Shown: piece by piece, positions 1 to 5,507 of the stretch
Layout: each line of letters starts with the position of its first letter
Numbering within the stretch: position 1 is the stretch's first letter
Source of the DNA: Cellulomonas sp.
GTDB taxonomy: Bacteria; Actinomycetota; Actinomycetes; Actinomycetales; Cellulomonadaceae
Assembly (NCBI GenBank): GCA_031178805.1
Contig: JAPSIJ010000099.1
Location: 1-7,453, forward strand
Length of the DNA: 7,453 nucleotides
Reading direction: 5' to 3'
Program-made: the position numbers and the translations under genes
The notes under the pieces: generated by a model
Database searches by the model: none
What the model was told of the DNA's origin: nothing
The model's input: only the letters and a program-made list of their open reading frames with translations

Positions 1-1214
1 CCGACCTCGACGGCGCGGTCCTCGACGCCCTGCGCCTGGGCGTCCACCAGCTGCTGGCCATGCGCGTGCCCGACCACGCCGCCCTCGACCAGACGGTCGG
101 GCTCGTCCGCGCCGAGATCGGCGCGGGGCCCGGCGGGCTCGTCAACGCGGTGCTGCGCAAGGTCGCGGCCAGGGACCTCGCGGCCTGGGTCGCGCAGCTG
201 ACCGCCGACGCCCCCGACGACGCCGCGCGCCTCGGCCTCGCCCACGCCCACCCGGCCTGGGAGGTCCGCGCGCTGCGCCAGGCGCTGACCGCCCACGGGC
301 GGGACGCCGCCGAGCTCGAGGCCCTGCTGGCGGCGGACAACGCCGCGCCGGTGGTCAACCTCGTGGCCCTGCCCGGGCTGGGCGAGCTGGCCGAGGCCCT
401 CGAGACCGGGGCGGAGCCCGGTCCGCTCGTCCCCGGCTCCGCGCTGAGCAGCGGCGGGGACCTGCACCGGCTCGACTCCGTGCGCGGGGGCGGCGTGCGC
501 GTCCAGGACGCCGGCTCCCAGCTCGTGGCCCGCGCCCTGGTGGCGGCCGGGGAGCAGGACACCGCGGGCGAGCGCTGGCTCGACCTGTGCGCCGGACCCG
601 GCGGCAAGGCGGCGCTGCTCGCCGCGCTCGCCGCCGGGTCCGGCGCCCACCTGACCGCCAACGAGGTCGCCCCGCACCGGGCCGAGCTCGTCCGCCAGGC
701 CCTGCGCCCCGTGCCCCGGCGGGCGTGGACGGTGCGCACCGGCGACGGGCGGGACGCCGCCGAGCTGCTCGGCGGGCGGCCCGCCGCGGAGGCGGGCTTC
801 CACCGGGTGCTCGTGGACGCCCCCTGCACCGGCCTCGGCGCGCTGCGCCGCCGCCCGGAGTCCCGCTGGCGGCGCACCCCCCGGGACCTCGCCGAGCTGG
901 GCCCGCTGCAGCGCGAGCTGCTCCGGGCCGCGCTGGACGTCACGCGCCCCGGCGGGCTGGTCGCCTACGCGACCTGCTCCCCGCACGCCGCCGAGACGCT
1001 GGCCGTGGTCCAGGACGTGCTCGCCGGGCGCGACGACGCCGAGCTCGTCGACGCGCTCGGCCCCGCCCGCGGCGCGGCCCTGCCCGGCGCGCTCGACGGG
1101 GACCGGGACCCGTCCCGCCCCTGGGAGGGCGCGTCCGGTCCCGCGACCGTCCAGCTGTGGCCGCACGTCCACGGCACCGACGCCATGTTCCTGGCCCTGC
1201 TGCGCAAGCACTGA
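1..1214 (+). CDS. rsmB: 16S rRNA (cytosine-C5-)-methyltransferase RsmB, 5' end outside window
   Basis: The gene enters the window already open, in the frame whose first full codon is at base 3. An ATG at 60 is internal, because the residues before it (LRLGVHQLLAMRVP) continue the same domain. RsmB uses S-adenosylmethionine to methylate a cytosine of 16S rRNA (C967 in E. coli numbering). The first part is a NusB-like RNA-binding domain (to roughly base 240). The catalytic domain follows: VQDAGSQLVA near 505-535, SAM motif I DLCAGPGGK at 582-608, DAPCTG at 816-833 with its cysteine codon at 825, and YATCS at 966-980 with the catalytic cysteine codon at 975. Both cysteines expected of RNA m5C methyltransferases are present. 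The protein ends normally with FLALLRKH and a TGA at 1212. rpe starts 33 bases later, so the two are probably co-transcribed. Paralogues such as RsmF are less likely given the NusB-like part. Confidence 0.95.
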   Translation, partial: DLDGAVLDALRLGVHQLLAMRVPDHAALDQTVGLVRAEIGAGPGGLVNAVLRKVAARDLAAWVAQLTADAPDDAARLGLAHAHPAWEVRALRQALTAHGRDAAELEALLAADNAAPVVNLVALPGLGELAEALETGAEPGPLVPGSALSSGGDLHRLDSVRGGGVRVQDAGSQLVARALVAAGEQDTAGERWLDLCAGPGGKAALLAALAAGSGAHLTANEVAPHRAELVRQALRPVPRRAWTVRTGDGRDAAELLGGRPAAEAGFHRVLVDAPCTGLGALRRRPESRWRRTPRDLAELGPLQRELLRAALDVTRPGGLVAYATCSPHAAETLAVVQDVLAGRDDAELVDALGPARGAALPGALDGDRDPSRPWEGASGPATVQLWPHVHGTDAMFLALLRKH

Positions 1215-1247
1215 CGCCCCGACCCGACCGCCACCTCAGGAGCCCCC

Positions 1248-1907
1248 GTGTCCCGCACCTGCATCCACCCCTCGATCCTCTCCGCCGACTTCGTCAACCT
1301 CGAGGGCGAGCTGCGCCGGATCGCCACCGCCGACGCCGTGCACGTGGACGTCATGGACAACCACTTCGTCCCCAACCTCACGCTGGGCCTGCCCGTGGTG
1401 GAGCGGGTCCTCGCCGTGAGCCCGGTGCCGCTGGACGTCCACCTGATGGTCGAGGACGCGGACCGGTGGGCCACGGCCTACGCCGAGCTCGGCTGCGAGT
1501 CCGTCACCTTCCACGCCGAGGCGGCCCGCGCCCCGCTGCGGCTCGCCCGCGAGCTGCGCGCCCACGGGGCCCGCGCCGGGCTGGCCCTGCGCCCGGCGAC
1601 CCCGGTGGAGCCCTACCTCGACCTGCTCCCGGAGCTGGACATGCTGCTGGTGATGACCGTCGAACCGGGCTTCGGCGGGCAGGCGTTCCTGGACGTGACG
1701 CTGCCGAAGATCCGCCGTGCCGCCGAGGCGATCCGCGCGGGCGGCGGCCGCGTGGCGCTGCAGGTGGACGGCGGGATCACCGCGGAGACCATCGTGCGCG
1801 CGGCGGAGGCGGGGGCCGACACCTTCGTGGCCGGCTCGGCCGTCTACGGCGCCGGGGACCCCGAGGCCGCCATCGCCGCGCTGCGCGCCGCCGCCCACCA
1901 GGGCTGA
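1248..1907 (+). CDS. rpe: Ribulose-phosphate 3-epimerase
   Basis: This 219-residue protein has the usual length for Rpe, a cytoplasmic TIM-barrel enzyme that interconverts ribulose 5-phosphate and xylulose 5-phosphate in the pentose phosphate pathway. Visible motifs in order are HPSILSADF at 7-15, HVDVMDNHFVPN at 32-43 (metal ligands H32 and D34), LDVHLM at 62-67 (H65), MTVEPGFGGQ in the middle, and VDGGI with catalytic D174. The phosphate-binding FVAGSAVYG lies near the C terminus. MDN in place of the more common MDG is, from memory, also found in mycobacterial Rpe. The GTG start is supported by AGGAG at 1238-1242, five bases upstream, and by the family N terminus. Its substrate ribulose 5-phosphate is also the RibB substrate, which may explain why rpe sits beside the riboflavin operon. 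The riboswitch lies downstream of rpe, so rpe itself should escape FMN control. Confidence 0.97.
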   Translation: MSRTCIHPSILSADFVNLEGELRRIATADAVHVDVMDNHFVPNLTLGLPVVERVLAVSPVPLDVHLMVEDADRWATAYAELGCESVTFHAEAARAPLRLARELRAHGARAGLALRPATPVEPYLDLLPELDMLLVMTVEPGFGGQAFLDVTLPKIRRAAEAIRAGGGRVALQVDGGITAETIVRAAEAGADTFVAGSAVYGAGDPEAAIAALRAAAHQG

Positions 1908-1925
1908 GGCCCTCCGGTCAGGCCC

Positions 1926-1946
1926 GCCGGGACGCTGCCGCCCGGC
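1926..1946 (+). terminator. Weak hairpin after rpe, possible terminator
   Basis: GCCGGG at 1926-1931 can pair with CCCGGC at 1941-1946 across a nine-base loop. No T tract follows. It lies 18 bases after the rpe stop and just before the predicted riboflavin promoter, so it could help separate rsmB-rpe from the rib operon. The stem is only 6 bp in very GC-rich DNA and could be chance. Confidence 0.25.
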
Positions 1947-1958
1947 CGCGCGGCGCTG

Positions 1959-1967
1959 TGTCATAAT
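1959..1967 (+). promoter_or_regulatory. Extended -10 promoter of the rib operon
   Basis: TG at 1959-1960, one base, then CATAAT at 1962-1967 form an extended -10 element one mismatch from TATAAT. It stands out as an AT-rich island in GC-rich DNA. Normal spacing puts the start of transcription near 1974, a few bases before the riboswitch P1 helix. The bases where a -35 would lie (about 1938-1944) are G/C only with no resemblance to TTGACA. The TG extension may compensate. The position directly before the aptamer supports the call. Confidence 0.6.
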
Positions 1968-1979
1968 CGGGACAACAAC

Positions 1980-2141
1980 AACGTGTTCCGGGGTCGGTGC
2001 AAGTCCGAACCGGCGGTCACAGTCCGCGAACCGGACGACGACGTTCCTGCAGGCGCCCCGCGCCCGCCGGGGCCCGGCGTCCGGCCGAACCGGTGGAACT
2101 CCGGTACCGACAGTCACAGTCTGGATGGAAGGCAACACGTT
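1980..2141 (+). promoter_or_regulatory. FMN riboswitch aptamer (RFN element)
   Basis: The conserved RFN blocks are present in order: GGGGTCGGTGCAAGTCC near 1990-2006, ACCGGCGGTCACAGTCCGCGA near 2009-2029, CCGGTGGAACTCCGG near 2090-2104, and ACCGACAGTCACAGTCTGGATGG from about 2106. Helix P1 closes the element: ACGTGTT at 1981-1987 is perfectly complementary to AACACGT at 2134-2140, and the A at 1980 can pair with the T at 2141. A long variable arm is formed by CCGGACG 2031-2037 with CGTCCGG 2078-2084, holding a nested stem GCCCCG 2055-2060 with CGGGGC 2068-2073. The element binds FMN and lowers expression of riboflavin genes. It lies on the strand of, and 107 bases before, ribD, as expected. 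GGATGGAAGG differs slightly from the common GGATGGGAGA. Confidence 0.95.
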
Positions 2142-2245
2142 CAACGGCCCTCGTGGCGCGCCCGCACGGACGCGCCACCGCGCCGCCGGGTCCCGGCGGC
2201 GTCACCGTTGTCCTGCGCCCCGGTTCCGACCCGGGAAAGGACGGC
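2142..2245 (+). promoter_or_regulatory. Riboswitch expression platform with possible SD sequestering
   Basis: The stretch between aptamer and ribD holds four complementary pairs. CAACGG 2142-2147 pairs with CCGTTG 2205-2210. It encloses hairpin GTGGCGCG 2153-2160 with CGCGCCAC 2171-2178, and a 9-bp stem 2181-2189 with 2193-2201. Further down, bases 2207-2214 can pair with 2238-2245 (two G-U pairs), continued by CCCGG 2219-2223 with CCGGG 2231-2235. That last helix covers the ribD Shine-Dalgarno AAAGGA at 2236-2241. The first and last pairings share bases 2207-2210 and exclude each other. No hairpin here is followed by a T tract, so control of translation looks likelier than termination. The pairings are read by eye without energy calculation. 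Confidence 0.5.
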
Positions 2246-2248
2246 GCG

Positions 2249-3307
2249 ATGGACCCGCAGCGCGAGCCCGGCGGCGACGCCGAGCGGTCGGTCATGCGGA
2301 CCGCCCTGCACGCGGCCGCCCGCGGCCCCCGCGGGGCCAACCCCCTGGTGGGCGCCGTCCTCGTCGACGCCTCCGGGCGGATCCTGCACGTCGGCCACCA
2401 CCGCGGGGCCGGCACCCCCCACGCCGAGGTCGACGTGCTCGACCGGGCCGCGTCCGCCGGCACCGACCTGCGCGGCACCACGATGTACGTGACCCTGGAG
2501 CCCTGCAACCACTGGGGCCGGACCGGACCGTGCGCCGAGGCCATCGCCGAGGCCGGGGTGCCCCGGGTGGTCTTCGGCGCCCCCGACCGCACGGCCGCCG
2601 CCTCCGGCGGGGCCGCCACGATGCGCGCCGCCGGGCTCGACGTGCGCTCCGGGCTGCTCGCCGAGGAGGCGGAGCGGCTCAACGACCGCTGGGGCGAGAC
2701 CATGCGCGCCCAGCGCCCGTTCGTGACGCTCAAGGTCGCCCAGTCCCTCGACGCCCGGATCGCGGCCGCCGACGGGACCAGCCAGTGGATCACGTCGCCG
2801 TCGGCGCGCGAGCACGGCCACGACGTCCGCGCCCGCGCGGACGCGGTGCTCGTGGGCACCGGCACCGTCCTCGCCGACGACCCCCGGCTCACCGCCCGCA
2901 CCGGGGACGGCGGCGCCGTCGCCCGCCAGCCCCTGCGCGTGGCCATGGGCCTGCGCCCCGTCCCGGCCCGCGCCGCGATGCGCGGGGCCGACGGCCGCTT
3001 CCGGCACGTGGCCACCCACGACCCCCACTCCGCCCTGGCCGAGCTCTACGACGCCGGGGTGCGCCACGTGCTCGTCGAGGGCGGGGCCACCGTCGGGGCG
3101 GCCTTCCTGCGGGCGGGCCTCGTCGACGAGCTCAGCCTCTACCAGGCCCCGCTGCTGCTGGGCGCGGGCCGGCCGGCGTTCGAGGAGCTCGGCGTCGGCA
3201 CCCTCGCCGACGCCGTCCGCTGGCGGCTCGACCCCGCCGGCGGCGGGCCCGTGCAGCAGCTGGGCCCGGACCTATGGATCCACCTGCGGCCGACCCCCGC
3301 GGCCTGA
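2249..3307 (+). CDS. ribD: Bifunctional diaminohydroxyphosphoribosylaminopyrimidine deaminase / aminouracil reductase
   Basis: RibD carries out the second and third steps of the GTP branch of riboflavin synthesis: zinc-dependent deamination of the pyrimidine ring, then NADPH-dependent reduction of the ribosyl side chain. The 352 residues match the usual length. The N-terminal deaminase domain (about 10-150) shows HAE at 58-60 and PCNHWGRTGPC at 85-95, giving zinc ligands H58, C86 and C95 and the proton shuttle E60. The reductase domain follows, with RPFVTLKVAQSLDARIA, the ADAVLVGTGTVLADDP segment and LVEGGATVGAAFL. The ATG at 2249 is chosen because AAAGGA at 2236-2241 lies seven bases upstream. 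In-frame codons further upstream run into the riboswitch. It is the first gene of the operon and the direct target of the FMN switch. It ends 96 bases before ribE, the only real gap inside the operon. Confidence 0.97.
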   Translation: MDPQREPGGDAERSVMRTALHAAARGPRGANPLVGAVLVDASGRILHVGHHRGAGTPHAEVDVLDRAASAGTDLRGTTMYVTLEPCNHWGRTGPCAEAIAEAGVPRVVFGAPDRTAAASGGAATMRAAGLDVRSGLLAEEAERLNDRWGETMRAQRPFVTLKVAQSLDARIAAADGTSQWITSPSAREHGHDVRARADAVLVGTGTVLADDPRLTARTGDGGAVARQPLRVAMGLRPVPARAAMRGADGRFRHVATHDPHSALAELYDAGVRHVLVEGGATVGAAFLRAGLVDELSLYQAPLLLGAGRPAFEELGVGTLADAVRWRLDPAGGGPVQQLGPDLWIHLRPTPAA

Positions 3308-3336
3308 GCCGTCCCGCGGTTCACGGCGCAGCCGAG

Positions 3337-3366
3337 GCACCAGCAGCAGAAGCACCAGCAGCAGAA
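3337..3366 (+). repeat. 15-bp direct repeat, two perfect copies
   Basis: GCACCAGCAGCAGAA occurs at 3337-3351 and again, with no mismatch, at 3352-3366. It lies in the ribD-ribE gap and is probably a slippage-type duplication. It contains CAG triplets. Confidence 0.85.
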
Positions 3367-3378
3367 GACCCCGAAGAC

Positions 3379-3396
3379 GCAGAGGAAGCAGAGGAA
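3379..3396 (+). repeat. 9-bp direct repeat, two perfect copies
   Basis: GCAGAGGAA occurs at 3379-3387 and 3388-3396, directly followed by GAAGCCG and the ribE start codon. Each copy contains an AGAGGAA Shine-Dalgarno-like core, so the repeat duplicates a potential ribosome binding site. The nearer copy is at usable distance, about eight bases from the start. Confidence 0.8.
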
Positions 3397-3403
3397 GAAG
3401 CCG

Positions 3404-4105
3404 ATGTTCACAGGAATCGTCGCCGGGCAGGGCACCGTCCGCTCGGTCGAGACCCGGCCCGACGGCACGAGCGCCCGCCTGCTCGTCGACGCCGGCCCGC
3501 TCGTCGCCGACCTGCCGCACGGCGGCTCCCTGGCCGTGAACGGGGTCTGCCTCACCGCCACGCGCACCGGGGAGATCGGCGCCGGGCAGTTCCTCGCCGA
3601 CGTCATCGGCGAGACGCTCGCCCGGACGAACCTCGGGGCCCTGGCCGCGGGCGACCCCGTCAACCTGGAGCGGTGCGTGCCCGCCGGCGGCCGGCTGGAC
3701 GGCCACGTGGTCCAGGGCCACGTGGACGGCACCGGCACGGTGGCCGAGCGCGAGGACCTCGGCGAGTGGGAGCGCGTGCGGGTGGCCCTGCCCGCCGAGC
3801 TCGCCCCGTTCCTCGCGGAGAAGGGCTCCGTGGCCGTCGACGGGGTGTCCCTCACCGTGACCGCCGTCAGCGCGCCGGGCGCGGAGCAGCCCTGGTTCGA
3901 GGTCGGGCTGATCCCCGCGACCCTCGCCGAGACCACCCTCGGGCGCCGCCCGGTGGGCTCGAGCGTCAACCTCGAGGTCGACGTCCTGGCCAAGTACGCC
4001 CAGCGCCTGCTGGCCTTCGCCCGGCTCGACGCCGGCGCGGCGGCGTCCCCCGCAGCATCGACGGCCGCGTCCACGGCCGCGTCCACGGCAGCAGAAGGAG
4101 CATGA
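3404..4105 (+). CDS. ribE: Riboflavin synthase (alpha chain)
   Basis: RibE dismutates two molecules of 6,7-dimethyl-8-ribityllumazine to riboflavin and the pyrimidine precursor, the last step of the pathway. The N terminus MFTGIV is the family signature and fixes the start, with GAGGA at 3391-3395 eight bases upstream. Two lumazine-binding barrels are visible. The first has NGVCLT and runs to about residue 98. The second starts near GHVVQGHVDG at about 100-109 and has DGVSLT, FEVGLIPATLAETTL and VDVLAKYAQRLL. At 233 residues it is about 20 longer than the best known riboflavin synthases. The excess is a C-terminal tail from about 206, rich in Ala, Ser and Thr, with ASTA three times at 218-229. 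The stop overlaps the ribB start, so translation is probably coupled. Some organisms call this gene ribC; naming varies. Confidence 0.96.
   Translation: MFTGIVAGQGTVRSVETRPDGTSARLLVDAGPLVADLPHGGSLAVNGVCLTATRTGEIGAGQFLADVIGETLARTNLGALAAGDPVNLERCVPAGGRLDGHVVQGHVDGTGTVAEREDLGEWERVRVALPAELAPFLAEKGSVAVDGVSLTVTAVSAPGAEQPWFEVGLIPATLAETTLGRRPVGSSVNLEVDVLAKYAQRLLAFARLDAGAAASPAASTAASTAASTAAEGA
4055..4090 (+). repeat. 12-bp tandem repeat, three copies, coding for ASTA units
   Basis: Three adjoining 12-base units at 4055-4066, 4067-4078 and 4079-4090 follow the pattern GCGTCCACGGCC. The first differs at two positions and the third at its last base. They encode ASTA three times at the end of RibE and stop just before the AAGGAG site used by ribB. 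A change in copy number would keep the reading frame. Confidence 0.85.
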
Positions 4106-4770
4106 TGCGCACCAGCAGCACCCACGAGGACGCCGGCGCGGCCGGGGCGGAGCAGATCCGCCTCGACCCGGTCGCGGCGGCCGTCGCGGCGGTGGCGCGC
4201 GGCGCCGCGGTCGTCGTCGTCGACGACGCGGACCGCGAGAACGAGGGCGACATCGTCTTCGCCGCCCGGCACGCCACCCCGGAGCTCATGGGCTTCACCG
4301 TCCGGCACACCTCCGGGGTCGTGTGCGTGCCCCTGACCGGCGAGCGGGCGGACGCGATGCGGCTGCCGCCGATGGTCGCCGTCAACGAGGACGCCAAGGG
4401 CACCGCCTACACCGTCACGTGCGACGCCCGGGAGGGCGTGAGCACGGGCATCAGCGCCGCGGACCGCGCGCTCACGGCCCGGGTGCTCGCCGACCCGCAG
4501 GCCGGGCCCGGGGACATCACCCGGCCCGGGCACGTGCTGCCGCTGCGCGCCGCCGAGGGCGGGGTCGCCGCCCGGCGCGGGCACACCGAGGCGGCCGTCG
4601 AGCTGTGCTCCCTCGCAGGCCTCGAGCCCGTGGGCGTCATCGCCGAGCTCGTCCACGACGACGGGTCGATGATGCGCCTGCCGGCGCTGCGCGCGTTCGC
4701 CGACCGCCACGGGATGCCCCTGGTGAGCATCGAGGACCTGGTGGTGCACCTGCGGGAGCCGCGCCCATGA
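4105..4770 (+). CDS. ribB: 3,4-dihydroxy-2-butanone 4-phosphate synthase, stand-alone
   Basis: RibB converts ribulose 5-phosphate to 3,4-dihydroxy-2-butanone 4-phosphate and formate, supplying the four-carbon unit for lumazine. Visible motifs are DDADRENEGD with D43-D49 (acidic metal site), FTVRHTSGVVCVPL, EGVSTGISAADRA, RPGHVLPLRA, RRGHTEAAVELCSLAGLEP and the closing SIEDLVVHLR. The 221 residues match single-domain RibB (E. coli about 217). ATG occurs at both 4102 and 4105. The second is chosen because AAGGAG at 4095-4100 lies four bases before it and only one before the first. Either choice overlaps the ribE stop. GVIAEL stands where relatives usually have GVICE; the glutamate is kept. The gene ends right after the synthase domain and overlaps ribA, whereas many actinobacteria carry a fused RibBA. 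Confidence 0.95.
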   Translation: MRTSSTHEDAGAAGAEQIRLDPVAAAVAAVARGAAVVVVDDADRENEGDIVFAARHATPELMGFTVRHTSGVVCVPLTGERADAMRLPPMVAVNEDAKGTAYTVTCDAREGVSTGISAADRALTARVLADPQAGPGDITRPGHVLPLRAAEGGVAARRGHTEAAVELCSLAGLEPVGVIAELVHDDGSMMRLPALRAFADRHGMPLVSIEDLVVHLREPRP

Positions 4771-5507
4771 CCCCCTCCGCCGCCCTGGTCGGCACCGAGC
4801 CCGTCGTGGTGCCCACGCCCGAGGGCCGGTTCGAGGTGGTGGGCTGGCAGCTGCCGGGCGGGCCGGGCGAGGTCGTCGCCGAGCACCTGAGCCTCACCGC
4901 GCCGCCCCCCGCCGGCTCCCTGGCGGGCGCGCCGCCCCTCGTGCGGCTGCACTCGGAGTGCCTCACGGGCGACGTCTTCGGCTCCTTCCGCTGCGACTGC
5001 GGACCCCAGCTGCACCTGGCGCTGCGCCGGATCGCCGCCGACGGCGGGACCCTGCTGTACCTGCGCAACCACGAGGGCCGCGGCATCGGCCTCGTCAACA
5101 AGCTGCGCGCGTACAAGCTCCAGGACGGGGGAGCGGACACCGTCGAGGCCAACGAGCTGCTCGGCCTGCCCGCCGACGCCCGGGACTACACCGCGGCCGC
5201 GGCGATCCTGCACCGGCTCGGGCTCACCCGGATCCGGCTGCTGTCCAACAACCCCGCCAAGGCGGAACACCTCGCGGACCTGGGCATCGAGGTGACCGAG
5301 ATGGTCCCCAACGAGGTCCCGGCCCGCCCCGAGAACCACGACTACCTCGCCACCAAGCGCGACCGGATGCGCCACCGGCTGCGCCACGTGGACGACGCCG
5401 CCGGCGGGATCACCGACAGCGACAGCTTCAACGACGAGACCGCGTTCCACGAGACCACGTTCCACCAGACCACGCCCCTCGAGAGCACAGGAGAGAGCAC
5501 CCCATGA
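4767..5507 (+). CDS. ribA: GTP cyclohydrolase II, stand-alone
   Basis: RibA opens the imidazole ring of GTP, releasing formate and pyrophosphate, the committed step of the GTP branch. The zinc site is clear: HSECLTGDVFGSFRCDCG with C65, C76 and C78, the same spacing (11 and 2) as the E. coli enzyme. NHEGRGIGLVNKLRAYKLQD, GADTVEAN, LGLPADARDY and RLLSNNPAK follow. The ATG at 4767 overlaps the ribB TGA as ATGA, with GGGAG at 4754-4758 eight bases upstream. At 246 residues it is longer than E. coli RibA (196). It has about 50 residues before the core, resembling the second domain of RibBA from PTPEGRFEVVGW onward. It also has a hydrophilic tail from about 209 that includes the repeat ETTFH. No RibB domain precedes it in this frame. 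The tail is unlikely to be catalytic. Confidence 0.96.
   Translation: MTPSAALVGTEPVVVPTPEGRFEVVGWQLPGGPGEVVAEHLSLTAPPPAGSLAGAPPLVRLHSECLTGDVFGSFRCDCGPQLHLALRRIAADGGTLLYLRNHEGRGIGLVNKLRAYKLQDGGADTVEANELLGLPADARDYTAAAAILHRLGLTRIRLLSNNPAKAEHLADLGIEVTEMVPNEVPARPENHDYLATKRDRMRHRLRHVDDAAGGITDSDSFNDETAFHETTFHQTTPLESTGESTP
5436..5480 (+). repeat. 15-bp tandem repeat, three copies, at the end of ribA
   Basis: Units at 5436-5450, 5451-5465 and 5466-5480 follow GAGACCACGTTCCAC. The second matches that form, the first differs by one base and the third has diverged at its first base and its end. They encode ETAFH, ETTFH and QTTPL at residues 224-238 of RibA. The following GAGAGCACAGGAG carries the ribH ribosome binding site (AGGAG at 5489-5493, about ten bases before the start). 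Confidence 0.8.

Larger units (their letters stand above)
3322..3404 (+). other. T-free, purine-rich leader between ribD and ribE
   Basis: From 3322 to the A of the ribE start at 3404 there is no T on the + strand, 83 bases in a row. The stretch is A/G-rich toward its 3' end, so the RNA there should be poorly structured, and it supplies GAGGAAG as ribosome binding site. Without T no stop codon can occur in any forward frame. The frame shared by ribD and ribE therefore stays open after the ribD TGA, but it holds no start codon. I see no promoter or terminator in the gap. Confidence 0.7.

Noticed and set aside
60..62. ATG as the possible true start of rsmB
   Set aside because: The codons before it continue the NusB-like domain without a stop, so the gene starts upstream of the window.
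587..1966. A 459-codon open frame overlapping rsmB and rpe
   Set aside because: The translation is almost only Arg, Gly, Pro and Ala, typical of an out-of-frame read of GC-rich coding DNA.
2171..2201. Hairpins after the aptamer as a Rho-independent terminator
   Set aside because: The stems are good but no T tract follows, and the ribosome binding site can be hidden by a later helix. Termination remains possible but is not supported as a separate feature.
3337..3396. CRISPR-like or mobile-element repeats
   Set aside because: The units are 9-15 bp, adjoining without spacers and limited to two copies, so they are simple slippage repeats.
3139..4749. A 536-codon open frame on the - strand opposite ribE and ribB
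   Set aside because: It is the antisense shadow of well-identified genes, with low-complexity composition and no family motifs.
1717..4770. A 1,017-codon open frame running across rpe, ribD and ribE into ribB
   Set aside because: Only its end (from 4102/4105) is real ribB. The rest is an Arg/Pro/Ala-rich shadow of genes in other frames, kept open by the high GC content and crossing the riboswitch.
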